The notes under the pieces are model-generated. The model was not told where the DNA came from. It made no database searches and worked only from the letters and a program-made list of their open reading frames with translations. A stretch of 64,000 nt of DNA from Bin87 sp965208015 (GTDB taxonomy: Bacteria; Chloroflexota; Dehalococcoidia; Lucifugimonadales; UBA3495): NCBI GenBank assembly GCA_965208015.1, contig OZ242308.1, positions 1,240,001-1,304,000 on the forward strand, read 5' to 3'. A program made the position numbers and the translations under genes. Shown here one piece after another: positions 6,738-15,308 of the stretch (the stretch's first letter is position 1; the number at the start of each line of letters is the position of its first letter).

Positions 6738-8511
6738 GAACGCCGACCTGGCCCCCGTGGCCCTCTATGCCCGCGTGTCCAGCGAACGCCAGGATGTGGA
6801 CCTCTCCGTAGCCGCCCAACTCAGGGCGCTGCGGGACTATGCCGACAAGAACGGCTACTTGGTGGTCCGCGAGTACATCGACGAGGCCGAGAGTGGCCGC
6901 ATTGCCGACCGCCCCCAGTTCCGCAAGATGCTGGACGAGGCCGAGAAGCCGGAAGCGCCTTTTCACGAGATTCTAGTCTGGAAGTTTTCCAGATTCACAC
7001 GCAAGCGGGAGCACGCCGTGGCCTTCAAGTCCATGCTGAGGCGCAAGGGCATCCGCGTCGTCTCCATCACCGAGCACGCCGACGACACACCCACCGGCAA
7101 GCTGATGGAGGCCATCATTGAGTCCGTCGACGAGTTCTATAGCGAGAATTTGGCGCAAGAAGTGACGCGGGGAATGCGCGAGGCCGCATCCCGGGGCTTC
7201 TGGATGACCACCCACGCCCCCTACGGCTACCGGCGACTCTACGTCCAGGACGGCGCCAAGAAGCGCCCCCGCCTGGAACTGAACCCGCCCCACGACGCTG
7301 TGGTAAGGCGAATCTTCGACCTCACCCTCCAGGGCAAGACCACGCTGGACATCCTCAAGACCCTCAACGCCGAGGGCATCCCTTCATCCAGCGGAAAGCG
7401 GTGGAGCAAGACCGTCATCCACAAGATCCTCATCAACGAAGCCTACACCGGAACGCTGGTCTGGGGAACCAATGCCAAGGACGGCCAGGACCCGGTGCGG
7501 GTGAAGGACGCCTTCCCGGCGATTGTCTCCCACGAGGAGTTCCAGCGGGTCAGGAAACTGCTGGCGGCACGCGCCCCGGCGGTGACCCACCCCCGCCGCG
7601 CCGCCAGTCCTTACCTGCTCAGTGGCCTGGCCAAGTGCGAGACCTGTGGCAAGGCCCTCTCGGCCTCCGAAGCCAAGAGCGGCAAATACACCTATTACGT
7701 CTGCCAGTCCATCCTCAAGCAGGGTAGCGGAACCTGCGACACTCCCAGGCTCGCCGCCAAGTCCTTCGAGGACACCATCATCTCCAATATCCGGGACCAC
7801 ATTCTCACCGAGTCCAACATCCGCGCCCTGGTGAAGCTGCTGGACGAGGAGATGGACGGGGTGGCCCGGGAGCAGCGGCAGAACCTGGAGACCATCGAGG
7901 CCGAGTTGGAGGAAGTGAAGCGGAAGCTGGACCGCATCTGGCACTTCGTGGAGAGCACCGACCTGGACATGGCCGACGCCTCGGAGCGCATTCTGGGACA
8001 CCGCCACCGCCGGGAGCAACTGGAGGCCGCCGCCGAGGAAGCGCAGGCAGTGTTGGCTCAGAGGCGGGAACTGCTGGACAGCGCCGACACCATCGCCGCC
8101 TTTGCCGCCGACATGAGCGCGTTTCTGAATACCAGCGAACTGACCGAGACCAAAGCCTTCGTGCGGTCATTCGTGAGGGAGGTACTGGTGCGGCCCGGCA
8201 GGGCGACCATTGTTTACACGATCCCCACGCCGGAAGACAGTCCAATAGGGGGAGCGGACACCGCTGAAATCGTCCTGAATGGCAGTGTTCGCAGTATTGG
8301 ATATGGTGGTACCCCTGGAGGGACTCGAACCCCCGACGCGCGACTTAGGACGCCGCCGCTCTGTCCAACTGAGCTACAGGGGCAGAAACCAAGTGGTGGA
8401 GATAGCGGGGCTCGAACCCGCAACCTCGGCATTGCGAACGCCGCGCTCTCCCAGTTGAGCTATATCCCCACTTCTGCCATCGGCCCGCGATCAGCGCGCT
8501 GCCGACGATGA
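6730..8511 (+). CDS. Large serine recombinase (site-specific integrase/resolvase)
   Basis: 593 residues from the ATG at 6730, which has AAGGAGG at ideal spacing. Catalytic domain at 10-155 (YARVSSERQ, probable nucleophile Ser17; KFSRFTRKR), recombinase domain about 170-280, zinc ribbon about 300-335 (CETCGKALSASE, TYYVCQ), coiled-coil about 370-460, then the usual tail. Large serine recombinases integrate and excise phages and islands. From about residue 526 the frame is antisense to tRNA-Arg and then tRNA-Ala, so the natural C-terminus was probably replaced by host sequence at integration. The gene is preceded by the RHH gene in one operon. Confidence 0.93.
   Translation: MSKNADLAPVALYARVSSERQDVDLSVAAQLRALRDYADKNGYLVVREYIDEAESGRIADRPQFRKMLDEAEKPEAPFHEILVWKFSRFTRKREHAVAFKSMLRRKGIRVVSITEHADDTPTGKLMEAIIESVDEFYSENLAQEVTRGMREAASRGFWMTTHAPYGYRRLYVQDGAKKRPRLELNPPHDAVVRRIFDLTLQGKTTLDILKTLNAEGIPSSSGKRWSKTVIHKILINEAYTGTLVWGTNAKDGQDPVRVKDAFPAIVSHEEFQRVRKLLAARAPAVTHPRRAASPYLLSGLAKCETCGKALSASEAKSGKYTYYVCQSILKQGSGTCDTPRLAAKSFEDTIISNIRDHILTESNIRALVKLLDEEMDGVAREQRQNLETIEAELEEVKRKLDRIWHFVESTDLDMADASERILGHRHRREQLEAAAEEAQAVLAQRRELLDSADTIAAFAADMSAFLNTSELTETKAFVRSFVREVLVRPGRATIVYTIPTPEDSPIGGADTAEIVLNGSVRSIGYGGTPGGTRTPDARLRTPPLCPTELQGQKPSGGDSGARTRNLGIANAALSQLSYIPTSAIGPRSARCRR
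8307..8383 (-). tRNA. tRNA-Arg (anticodon CCT)
   Basis: The minus strand folds into a full cloverleaf: acceptor GCCCCTG/CAGGGGT, D-stem GCTC/GAGC, anticodon stem GCGGC/GTCGC with loop GTCCTAA (anticodon CCT, complement of 8347-8349), T-arm GGGGG-TTCGAGT-CCCTC, discriminator A and an encoded CCA. It lies wholly inside the recombinase reading frame on the opposite strand. Confidence 0.95.
8394..8469 (-). tRNA. tRNA-Ala (anticodon CGC)
   Basis: Minus-strand cloverleaf: acceptor GGGGATA/TATCTCC, D-stem GCTC/GAGC, anticodon loop TTCGCAA (CGC), T-arm GCGGG-TTCGAGC-CCCGC, discriminator A, encoded CCA. Transcribed ahead of tRNA-Arg, ten bases away, so the two are probably cotranscribed. Also antisense to the end of the recombinase frame. 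Confidence 0.95.
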
Positions 8512-8660
8512 ATCAATCGTAGCCAACAGGTGCCGTCAGTGTCAAGGAACCTGTCGTATCTTCGTCTTGACGTTCAGCTCGGTTGCCTTCAATATCAAGC
8601 CCGCCGGAACCGGCACCCCGGGCCGACGAAGCGCCCCTTTAGGCTAGGAGGAATTTTCGC

Positions 8661-9470
8661 ATGGCCACAGTCATCGACACCCACTGTCACGCCTCGCCCT
8701 ACTGGTTCGAGCCGGTGGAGATACTGCTGGACGAGATGGAGCGCGCCGGCGTCGACCAGGCGGTGCTGACGCAGTTCTTCGGTGTCTTCGACAACAGCTA
8801 TCTGATCGAGGCGGTCAAGCGCTTCCCCGGCCGCTTCGCTGTCATCGCCATCGTCGACCACACTCAGCCCGACGCCGTCGACCGCGTGGCCGAGCTCAAG
8901 GATCAGGGGGCGGACGGCCTGCGGTTCCAATGCTCCTGGCGATCTCCCGGCGACGACCCCTTGGCATTGTGGCGCAAGTGCGCCGACTTGGGCGTGGTGG
9001 CCAGCGTGATGGGCCCTGCCGAGCATTACGCCGCGCCGGAGTTCGAGGAGATCATACGAGAGTTTCCGAACCTCAAGATCGTGATCGAGCACCTGGCCGG
9101 CGTTGGCGCGTTCTGGGGCCCGGGCCGCGCGGATACCGAAATCCCCATGGACGCCTACCGCAGGTCGCTGGCGCTCTCGCAGTACCCCAACGTGTACATG
9201 AAGATACCGGGCTTGGGTGAGTTCTGCCCGCGGCCCCAACCCTTCCGTCAGCCCATCCCCTTTGACAACATCCCGCCGCTGATTGAGATGGCGGTGGAAG
9301 CCTTCGGCGGAGACCACCTCATGTGGGGCAGCGACTTCCCGCCTTCGGCCAATCGGGAGGGCTACCGCAATACCCTGCGCTTCCCCATGGAGCTGATCGA
9401 CTACCCCAGCACCGAGGCGCGCGACATGGTTTTCGGCGGCACCGCGGCCAAGCTCTGGAAGTTCCGGTAA
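8661..9470 (+). CDS. Amidohydrolase family 2 (TIM-barrel metal hydrolase/decarboxylase)
   Basis: 269 residues, AGGAGG before the ATG. The start VIDTHCHASPYW is the HxH metal motif of the amidohydrolase-2 group (2-pyrone-4,6-dicarboxylate lactonase, ACMSD and gamma-resorcylate decarboxylase relatives). IVIEHLAG supplies the barrel histidine and LMWGSDFPPS the late catalytic aspartate. No signal peptide, so cytoplasmic. These enzymes hydrolyse lactones or decarboxylate aromatic acids; the substrate here cannot be read from sequence. A jelly-roll protein follows. Confidence 0.88.
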   Translation: MATVIDTHCHASPYWFEPVEILLDEMERAGVDQAVLTQFFGVFDNSYLIEAVKRFPGRFAVIAIVDHTQPDAVDRVAELKDQGADGLRFQCSWRSPGDDPLALWRKCADLGVVASVMGPAEHYAAPEFEEIIREFPNLKIVIEHLAGVGAFWGPGRADTEIPMDAYRRSLALSQYPNVYMKIPGLGEFCPRPQPFRQPIPFDNIPPLIEMAVEAFGGDHLMWGSDFPPSANREGYRNTLRFPMELIDYPSTEARDMVFGGTAAKLWKFR

Positions 9471-9500
9471 GCTGCTCCGCACTCGGCACAATCACACTTG

Positions 9501-9522
9501 GGGGCGAATCAACATTCGCCCC
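9501..9522. repeat. GGGGCG-type palindrome, copy 1
   Basis: GGGGCGAAT-caac-ATTCGCCCC: perfect 9-bp arms with a 4-base loop between two same-strand genes. Same design as copies near 10.1, 11.05, 45.4, 53.3 and 61.2 kb. No T-run follows, so it is not a classical terminator. Confidence 0.85.
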
Positions 9523-9545
9523 TAGCCATAAAAGGAGGCGTAACA

Positions 9546-10067
9546 ATGCCCCGATTTGCAGTTGACTTGAACACTGCCGACGGCCGCGCCAAGGTGGGCG
9601 GACAGCCCTGGCGCGTCGCTCCCGGCCTCGTTCCCGGCGAGCCCAACGAAGGGCTCACTGCCCAGTTGCTGGATACGCCGGCCCGGCTGGCCGACTATGA
9701 CGACTCCGGCTGGGACGTTTGCGACAACGTCCGTCAGAGCCTGTCGGTCGGTTTCACCTTCGCCTGGTACCGCATCGCCGTCACCCTGCCCGAGACCATC
9801 GATGGCGTGAGCGTCGCCGGCTCGCGCGTCTGGTTCGAGACCAACTTCGACAACTACGGCGAGGTCTGGGTCAACGGCGAAATCGACCGCGCCTACGGCA
9901 GCATCGTCGGCCTGAACACGCCCCACCGCGTGGAAATCGCCGAGGTCGGCGAGCCCGGCACGCAGTACGTCATTGCCTGTCTCTGTCTCAACGGGCCGCT
10001 GGCCGCTCCGCGCGGCGGCATCTTCATGCGCTTCGCCACCCTGGCTTTCGAGGCCACGGACAATTAG
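9546..10067 (+). CDS. Galactose-binding-like (jelly-roll) domain protein
   Basis: 173 residues from the ATG at 9546 (AAAGGAGG upstream; frame continues further 5' through the palindrome but without a better start). RLADYDDSGWDVCDN, FTFAWYRIAVTLP and FETNFDNYGEVWVNGE match the sugar-binding jelly-roll seen at the N-terminus of GH2 glycosidases, which contributes carbohydrate binding. It stands alone with no catalytic domain and no signal peptide. It may assist the upstream amidohydrolase, but that is only proximity. Confidence 0.7.
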   Translation: MPRFAVDLNTADGRAKVGGQPWRVAPGLVPGEPNEGLTAQLLDTPARLADYDDSGWDVCDNVRQSLSVGFTFAWYRIAVTLPETIDGVSVAGSRVWFETNFDNYGEVWVNGEIDRAYGSIVGLNTPHRVEIAEVGEPGTQYVIACLCLNGPLAAPRGGIFMRFATLAFEATDN

Positions 10068-10094
10068 AGCCGCAACCCGCTGTGCTACGATAAT

Positions 10095-10120
10095 GAGGGC
10101 GGGTTGTGGGACCCGCCCTC
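10095..10120. repeat. GGGCGGGT-type palindrome, copy 2
   Basis: GAGGGCGGGT/ACCCGCCCTC, 10-bp perfect arms and a 6-base loop. It is preceded by CGATAATGA (10088-10096), a flank also found directly before the copy at 53.3 kb, which suggests a mobile or copied unit larger than the palindrome. Confidence 0.8.
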
Positions 10121-10148
10121 ACTGATCGGAGGACCCGGAGGCGCAGAG

Positions 10149-10667
10149 ATGGCTAATTGGCAGCACTGCCCGGCTGTGGAACGCGGCGCTTGGAGGCACG
10201 GCGGTCTGTGGGTATTCAGGGGAACCGACGTCCCCCTGTACCAGCTTTACGAGTCGCTAGCGTCGGGGATGACGGTGGGAGATTTTGCCGAGCGGTTCGG
10301 GGTAGCGATTGAGCGGGTGGTGGAGGCTTTACGATATGAGGCCGACGAACTGCACGACTACCGGCTCAACTATCCCGACGGAGTGTCCCGGATGCACAAT
10401 CTGGAAAGCAGGCAAACCGGGCCGGACGACGCTATTTGGAAAACCTGCCCATTGGTTGAACAGAACCCGGACATACTCGGCGGGGTCTGGATATTCAGGC
10501 GCAGCCGCTTCCCGTTGTACACAGTGCATGACAACCTTGCATCGGGCGCAACGCTGGACGAGTTCGATGAGTGGTACGAGATCGACATAGCGAAGGTAGT
10601 AGCAATGCTGCAGCATGAAACGGCGACGCTGCGGGAAGTGCCGGTGGTCCATGCTGATACTGTTTGA
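10149..10667 (+). CDS. Tandem DUF433 antitoxin-like protein
   Basis: 172 residues from the ATG at 10149. Two DUF433 units follow each other: residues about 5-72 (GGLWVFRGTDVPLYQLYESL, ASGMTVGDFAERFGV) and about 100-165 (GGVWIFRRSRFPLYTVHDNL, ASGATLDEFDEWYEI). DUF433 proteins are small winged-helix-like antitoxins that usually carry one unit and pair with a PIN-like DUF5615 toxin. The next gene is such a protein and overlaps by 17 bases. The duplication within one chain is unusual. Confidence 0.8.
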   Translation: MANWQHCPAVERGAWRHGGLWVFRGTDVPLYQLYESLASGMTVGDFAERFGVAIERVVEALRYEADELHDYRLNYPDGVSRMHNLESRQTGPDDAIWKTCPLVEQNPDILGGVWIFRRSRFPLYTVHDNLASGATLDEFDEWYEIDIAKVVAMLQHETATLREVPVVHADTV

Positions 10668-11013
10668 TCACTCAACGCCGAGGGCATTGAGGAGATTTTT
10701 AACGGGGCACACAGTCCACACTGCTGAACAACTCGGCTGGGAGCGACTGGCTAATGGCCTTCTGATAGTACAGGCGGAGGAATCTGGATATGAACTGCTG
10801 ATCTCTCCAGACCAAGGCATACAGCATCAACAGAATCTCGCCGATAGGCAGATTGCTCTCCTGGTGTTGATGAAAAACGACTGGGGTCTTATCCGCCCAC
10901 ACGTCGGCGACATCATCACTACCGTGAACCGAATTCAACCCGGGGAGTATGTCGAGATCGACATTTCCATGCCGCCCCTCGAGCCTTACGTCGGTGGCGA
11001 TGACAATCGGTAA
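10651..11013 (+). CDS. DUF5615 PIN-like protein (probable toxin)
   Basis: 120 residues from the ATG at 10651 (MLILFDHSTPRALRRFLTGH). The DxxxP opening, H-x-V, and ISPDQGIQHQQNL resemble the DUF5615 fold, a minimal PIN-like nuclease domain with the acidic residues D6 and D near 53. These are presumed RNases of DUF433/DUF5615 toxin-antitoxin modules. Overlap with the tandem DUF433 gene supports the pairing. No PIN activity can be shown from sequence. Confidence 0.75.
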   Translation: MLILFDHSTPRALRRFLTGHTVHTAEQLGWERLANGLLIVQAEESGYELLISPDQGIQHQQNLADRQIALLVLMKNDWGLIRPHVGDIITTVNRIQPGEYVEIDISMPPLEPYVGGDDNR

Positions 11014-11050
11014 ACGAGCAACAACGGATGCAACTGGAAAGAGCTAACGT

Positions 11051-11081
11051 TGGGGCGGGTCATTGACCCGCCCCATCTTTT
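11051..11081. terminator. Bidirectional terminator built on a GGGGCGGGT palindrome (copy 3)
   Basis: TGGGGCGGGT-cattg-ACCCGCCCCA followed by TCTTTTT on the plus strand. It sits between the converging toxin gene and dienelactone hydrolase gene, as expected for a shared terminator, and belongs to the same palindrome family as copies 1 and 2. Confidence 0.8.
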
Positions 11082-11103
11082 TGAGCCCGTATGTGATCGC
11101 CGT

Positions 11104-11850
11104 CTACGACAGGTGCTGCGCGTAGAACTCGAAGATGCGCGGCCAGGCGGCGTTAGACGCTTCCACCGCGTAGCTGGGCCGGTCAACCGCTACGAACCCG
11201 TGGCCGGCGTTGGGATAAATCTCGTACTCCCACGACTTGCCGGCGGCTTTGATGGCCGCGTCGGTGGCTTTCACTTCATCAACCGAAGGTCGTGCGTCAT
11301 CCTCGCCAAAGATCCCCAGCAGCGGACAAGACAGGTCGGACACGAACTCGATGGGCGCGTGTGGCATGGCTTCCGTGGGAGGCTCGCTGTCCCGCGGGGT
11401 CACGCCGCCGCCCCAACAGTCCACCGCCGCGCTGAGGCCCTTGAGCTTGCACGCGGCCAGGAACACCTGGCGGCCGCCGGAGCAGAACCCGATGATGCCA
11501 ACCTTGCCGTTATAGTTGGACAGGTGGCGCAGGTAGCTGATGGCGCCCTCAGCGTCGCCCAGGGTGCGGTCGTCGGGCATGCCGCCCGCCTCTCGGATGC
11601 TGTTGCTGTTGGCCACCGGGTCGTCGTGGCCCTGGCGGTAGTGCAGGTTGGGCATGATGGCGATGTAGCCGTTGTGGGCGAACTTCCGCGCCATCTCCTT
11701 GCTGGCCTCGTCCCAGCCGGGCATGTGGTGGAACAGCATCACCGCCCCAAACGGGCCCGCTCCGAGAGGGCGAGCCAGGTAAGCGTTGATAGCGTCGCCG
11801 TTGTGTCCTTCTACCCAGATGTGTTCGGCCGTCATTCCCTGGTAAGGCAT
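11104..11850 (-). CDS. Dienelactone hydrolase family protein
   Basis: 248 residues, GGAGG before the ATG. Alpha/beta hydrolase with the dienelactone hydrolase triad: Cys123 in GFCSGG, Asp184 or 185 in GEDDARP, and His217 in NAGHGF; Cys123 is at the family's canonical number. These enzymes open dienelactones in chlorocatechol and related aromatic degradation, though many homologues have other ester substrates. The P450 gene lies upstream on the same strand about 190 bp away. Confidence 0.93.
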   Translation of the reverse strand: MPYQGMTAEHIWVEGHNGDAINAYLARPLGAGPFGAVMLFHHMPGWDEASKEMARKFAHNGYIAIMPNLHYRQGHDDPVANSNSIREAGGMPDDRTLGDAEGAISYLRHLSNYNGKVGIIGFCSGGRQVFLAACKLKGLSAAVDCWGGGVTPRDSEPPTEAMPHAPIEFVSDLSCPLLGIFGEDDARPSVDEVKATDAAIKAAGKSWEYEIYPNAGHGFVAVDRPSYAVEASNAAWPRIFEFYAQHLS

Positions 11851-12041
11851 GGTGTGTTACCTCCGATGCGAAAGGGGTTTTCCTGGTTCAGTGCGCGCTT
11901 GCGGGCCGTTTCGCTTCTCGCGCCTGCCCCGCCGCGCGAAAGAAGATTACTATTCGCCCCCCTGCGAGTCAAACTGGAGTAACCGGCACTGGTGTACCAG
12001 GGATCTGGGTGGCACGGTCGTCTGCATTTTTGTTCATGGCG

Positions 12042-13463
12042 TTACCGTCGCCGTTCCGCTCGCAGGGCGTAAGGCTTGGGCGAGATCGCCAGGCCAAACA
12101 CTTCGTCCTCGGACAGTAGCCTGCCATCCGGCGTCTCGAAGCGAAGACGGTGCAGCATTCGGGTCAGGTGGAGCCAGACGGTGGTCTCGGCGAAACGGCG
12201 CCCGGGGCAGCGCCGGTGGCCGGTGCCGAAAGGTATGAAAGCGTTGCCGGTCAGCGCGGCGGCCGGTGAGCCGTCAGCTTGGGGCAGGAACCGTTCCGGG
12301 ATGAAATCGTCAGGTGAGTCCCAGAAGCGCGGGTCGTGGTGGATGGAATAGATGTTACCCAACACCTGCGCTCCCGCCGGCACCAGGTAGCCGCCGACCT
12401 CGGTGTCTCTCGTGGCCTGGTGCGGCACCGCCAGGGGGCCGATGGTGCGGTAGCGCATGGACTCGGCCAAGCAGGCGAAGGTGTAGGGCAGCCGCGTCCG
12501 GTCGTCCACCGTGGGCAAGGCATCGGGGCCGATAGCCCGGTCCAACTCCTCGTGGACTTTGGCCTGAACCCCTGGGCGGTTGGCCAGCAGCAGCAACGTC
12601 CAACTGATGGTTTGCGCCGACGTGTCGGTGCCGGCGACCAGCAGATCCATGCACAGGTCATTGATCATGTCGCTCTCTATTTCGCCCGTTTCCACTTCCG
12701 CCAGCATCACCTCCACCAGGCAGGTGGGAGCCGACAGGTCCAGGCCGGGGCGGTTGCGGGCGCCTTCTACCAGGGCATTGATGATGGCAGCGCCGATTTC
12801 CGACTGCCTGACGGCTTCCTTGAGGGCACTATTGGGCAGGAACTTCATCCAGGGAATGTAGTCCGCCAGGTTGGTGGCATTGGCGTTGGCGAAGATCCAG
12901 TTGACGTGTTCCAGCAGCGCGCCCCGCAGTTGTACAAACTCTTCAGCGCTGTCTTCGTCCCGTCCAAAAACGGCGCGGAACATCATCTCGGAGTTGCTGC
13001 GGACCACCATCACCGGCGGAGAAACCAAGTCACCGGCCTCTCCCATCGCGGCCATCTCGTCCACCAGCCCGTTGACTATGCCCTCGATGTGACGCTCCCG
13101 CACGTTGTCCAGGTTGCGGGCGCTGAGCAACTCGCGGTTGGCGAAACGCTGCATCTGCCGCCAGCGGTCGCCGTAGGGGGCCAGCACCAGGTCGTTCCCG
13201 CTGCTGAGAGTATCCATAATCTCGCTGACCCAGCGGTCGGCCAGTTCAGGTCTGCCGAAAGCCTCCTGCAAAAGGTCCGGGTGGCTGATTATCACCGTCG
13301 GCACGTTGCCGAAGCGCAGCAGGCAGATGTCGCCGTAGCGGCGGGCCAGCCGGTCGATGGCCAGATGGGTGTCTTGGCGCAGTTCCAGCAGCGAGCCGAA
13401 CACCGGCAACCCGCGCGGGCCCGGCGGCAACTGGTCAGGCAGGGTGGAAGTTGCGGCGCTCAT
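12042..13463 (-). CDS. Cytochrome P450
   Basis: 473 residues from the ATG at 13463 (AAGAGG eight bases upstream; a GTG at 13472 is too close to it). Heme motif FGTGHRRCPG with Cys419, ExxR helix LAESMRYR, and I-helix LVAGTDTSAQT for oxygen activation. No membrane anchor, so a soluble bacterial class needing a ferredoxin or flavodoxin partner, none of which is adjacent. Substrate unknown; the setting of hydrolases and monooxygenases suggests xenobiotic, terpenoid or fatty-acid oxidation. Confidence 0.96.
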   Translation of the reverse strand: MSAATSTLPDQLPPGPRGLPVFGSLLELRQDTHLAIDRLARRYGDICLLRFGNVPTVIISHPDLLQEAFGRPELADRWVSEIMDTLSSGNDLVLAPYGDRWRQMQRFANRELLSARNLDNVRERHIEGIVNGLVDEMAAMGEAGDLVSPPVMVVRSNSEMMFRAVFGRDEDSAEEFVQLRGALLEHVNWIFANANATNLADYIPWMKFLPNSALKEAVRQSEIGAAIINALVEGARNRPGLDLSAPTCLVEVMLAEVETGEIESDMINDLCMDLLVAGTDTSAQTISWTLLLLANRPGVQAKVHEELDRAIGPDALPTVDDRTRLPYTFACLAESMRYRTIGPLAVPHQATRDTEVGGYLVPAGAQVLGNIYSIHHDPRFWDSPDDFIPERFLPQADGSPAAALTGNAFIPFGTGHRRCPGRRFAETTVWLHLTRMLHRLRFETPDGRLLSEDEVFGLAISPKPYALRAERRR

Positions 13464-13618
13464 TTGGACCACCTCTTCATGCCGGAGGAATAAAACCTTG
13501 AAACGACGAGCCTTCTATTAACACTTTACCAGAGACAACGGTGAGTCAGCAGGATCAATCGATGTTGAGCGCCTCGTGCCATATAATGACGCCGACAGAT
13601 GTATGCGAGGTGGACGTT

Positions 13619-14035
13619 ATGGCAGAGTTGCAGCGGACCGCGATAACCAGCGATCAGGCTCCCCAACCCCTGGGCGCCTATTCGGTCGGCATGTCGGTGA
13701 ACGCCGGGAAGTTGGTGTACGTAGCCGGACAGGTTGGCGTGGACCTGTCGGGCTCCCTGGTAGGGCCCGGAGACGTCGCGGCCCAGACGCGCCAGGTTTT
13801 TCAGAACATCGGCGGCGTCCTGGAATCAGCCGGCGCCGGGTTCGACAACGTGGTGGAATTCACTACCTATGTGGTAGGGCGCGACTCGGTGCAGGGTTTC
13901 ATCGACGGACGAAACCAGGTCTTCCCGGACATCTTCCCCAACGGGGACTATCCGCCCAACACCCTGTTGGTGATCGACGGCCTGGTACGTGAGGAGTTCC
14001 TGGTCGAGATCAAGGCCGTGGCCGCCCTCCCGTAG
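13619..14035 (+). CDS. RidA (YjgF/YER057c/UK114) family protein
   Basis: 138 residues from the ATG at 13619 with GAGGTGG upstream. GAYSVGMSVNAGKLVYVAGQ, TRQVFQNIGGVLESAGA and the PPNTLLVID segment are typical. RidA proteins are trimeric enamine/imine deaminases that protect PLP enzymes; some subfamilies act in catabolic pathways. The usual arginine that binds the substrate carboxylate is not obvious in the C-terminal part, so an atypical subfamily is possible. A TATAAT lies at 13582-13587. Confidence 0.9.
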   Translation: MAELQRTAITSDQAPQPLGAYSVGMSVNAGKLVYVAGQVGVDLSGSLVGPGDVAAQTRQVFQNIGGVLESAGAGFDNVVEFTTYVVGRDSVQGFIDGRNQVFPDIFPNGDYPPNTLLVIDGLVREEFLVEIKAVAALP

Positions 14036-14071
14036 AAAGGCGGCAGAACAACCACGCTTTGAGTTGGTTCC

Positions 14072-15172
14072 CTAAAAGTCGGGTTGTGGCGTGGCTCCCC
14101 AGCCCTGGGGGATGTTGACCAGGTTCGGCTCCAGGTCCTGGACGGAGGTTTGGCCGCAGTAGGCCATGGCCCGGTCGACTTCTTCCCGCATCAGTTCCAG
14201 GACGCCGTGGACGCCCTCGGCCCCGTTGACGGCCAGCCCCCAGAAGAGGGGACGCCCGATGCCAACGGCCGTGGCTCCCAGGGCCAGCGCCTTGACGACG
14301 TCGCTGCCGCGGCGGACGCCGGAGTCGACGTAGACTTCGCAATTGCCTTTGACCGCATCGACGACCTCGGGCAGCATCTCGATCGCGCCCATGGTCATGT
14401 CCAGTTGGCGACCTCCGTGGGTCGATACCAGGACGCCGTCGATGCCACTCTCGGCGGCGATGTGGGCGTCCTCGGCGGTGCGGATGCCCTTGAGCACCAG
14501 GGGCAGGCCGGTGAGGTTGCGGAGCCAATCAAGCTCGTGCCAGGTGAGAGGGACGGTGCGGTTGACGTTCCAGCCGACGGACTCGTCGGTGCCGCGCAGC
14601 ACGTTCTCCGGCTCGTTGACCCCCCGGAAGTTGCCCTGCTCGAAATTCCGGTTGTAGCGGTTGCGCAGGTCGCGTTCCTTGGGGCTGGGCGTGGGGGTGT
14701 CCACCGTGAGGGTGATGGCCTTGAACCCGGCCTCTTCGGCGCGGCGGACCAGCATTTCGGTGAGGTGGTAACCCCGGTGGTAAAGCTGGAAGAAGAGCGG
14801 GCTGGTGGCTTCCTCGGCAACCTCTTCCATGCTGCAATTGGAGCCGGTGCTGAGCATCATCAGGGTGTTGGACATGCTCGCGCCCCGGGCGGTGGCCACC
14901 TCCCCCTCGGGATGGGCCCGGTGATGGGAACCTGCGGGGCAGACGAACACCGGCATGCTGATTTCATTGCCCAGCATCGTGGTCGAAAGGTCTCGCTCCC
15001 CGATGTCGCGGAGGAACCTGGGACGCAGCGTCAATTCCTCGAAGGCAGTGCGGTTGCGCCGGGTGGTGAACATGTCCATGGCCCCGGCGTCGATGGTGTC
15101 CCAATCGTCGTGGGGCAGGACCAGCCGGGCACGTTCCTCGTAGTCGTAGAGGTTGATGGGGTCGAGTCGCAT
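14072..15172 (-). CDS. FMN-dependent alpha-hydroxy-acid oxidase/dehydrogenase
   Basis: 366 residues from the ATG at 15172 (AAGGAAGG upstream). TIM-barrel FMN enzyme of the lactate/glycolate oxidase group: QLYH (Tyr131), LKG (Lys228 for FMN N1/C2) and STHGGRQLD with the catalytic base His252, followed by YVDSGVRRGSDVVKAL for phosphate binding. The usual SNHGGRQ asparagine is Thr251. It oxidises 2-hydroxy acids to 2-oxo acids; which acid is not readable. Confidence 0.92.
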   Translation of the reverse strand: MRLDPINLYDYEERARLVLPHDDWDTIDAGAMDMFTTRRNRTAFEELTLRPRFLRDIGERDLSTTMLGNEISMPVFVCPAGSHHRAHPEGEVATARGASMSNTLMMLSTGSNCSMEEVAEEATSPLFFQLYHRGYHLTEMLVRRAEEAGFKAITLTVDTPTPSPKERDLRNRYNRNFEQGNFRGVNEPENVLRGTDESVGWNVNRTVPLTWHELDWLRNLTGLPLVLKGIRTAEDAHIAAESGIDGVLVSTHGGRQLDMTMGAIEMLPEVVDAVKGNCEVYVDSGVRRGSDVVKALALGATAVGIGRPLFWGLAVNGAEGVHGVLELMREEVDRAMAYCGQTSVQDLEPNLVNIPQGWGATPQPDF

Positions 15173-15308
15173 GTTGACCTTCCTTTGGAGACGGGTCCTG
15201 TCCGCCGCTCCCCGCCCGGCGGGGGGCATGGGCAGCGTTCTCAATGGGTAGAGTTGATGGCGCCCCTACTCTACGGCCTGGAGCGGCTGCGGGCAAGTCC
15301 CAGGGGAA

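Noticed and set aside
8307..8511. C-terminal 67 residues of the recombinase as a functional domain
   Set aside because: The sequence is the antisense of two tRNA genes; the protein text (for example GGTRTPDARLR) is the typical product of translating a tRNA backwards.
12336..13493. A 385-codon frame opposite the P450
   Set aside because: It is antisense to a clear P450 with heme and ExxR motifs.
13565..13587. A full promoter for the RidA gene
   Set aside because: The TATAAT at 13582 is good, but TTGAGC at 13565 is only 11 bases away and nothing suitable is found at 16-18.
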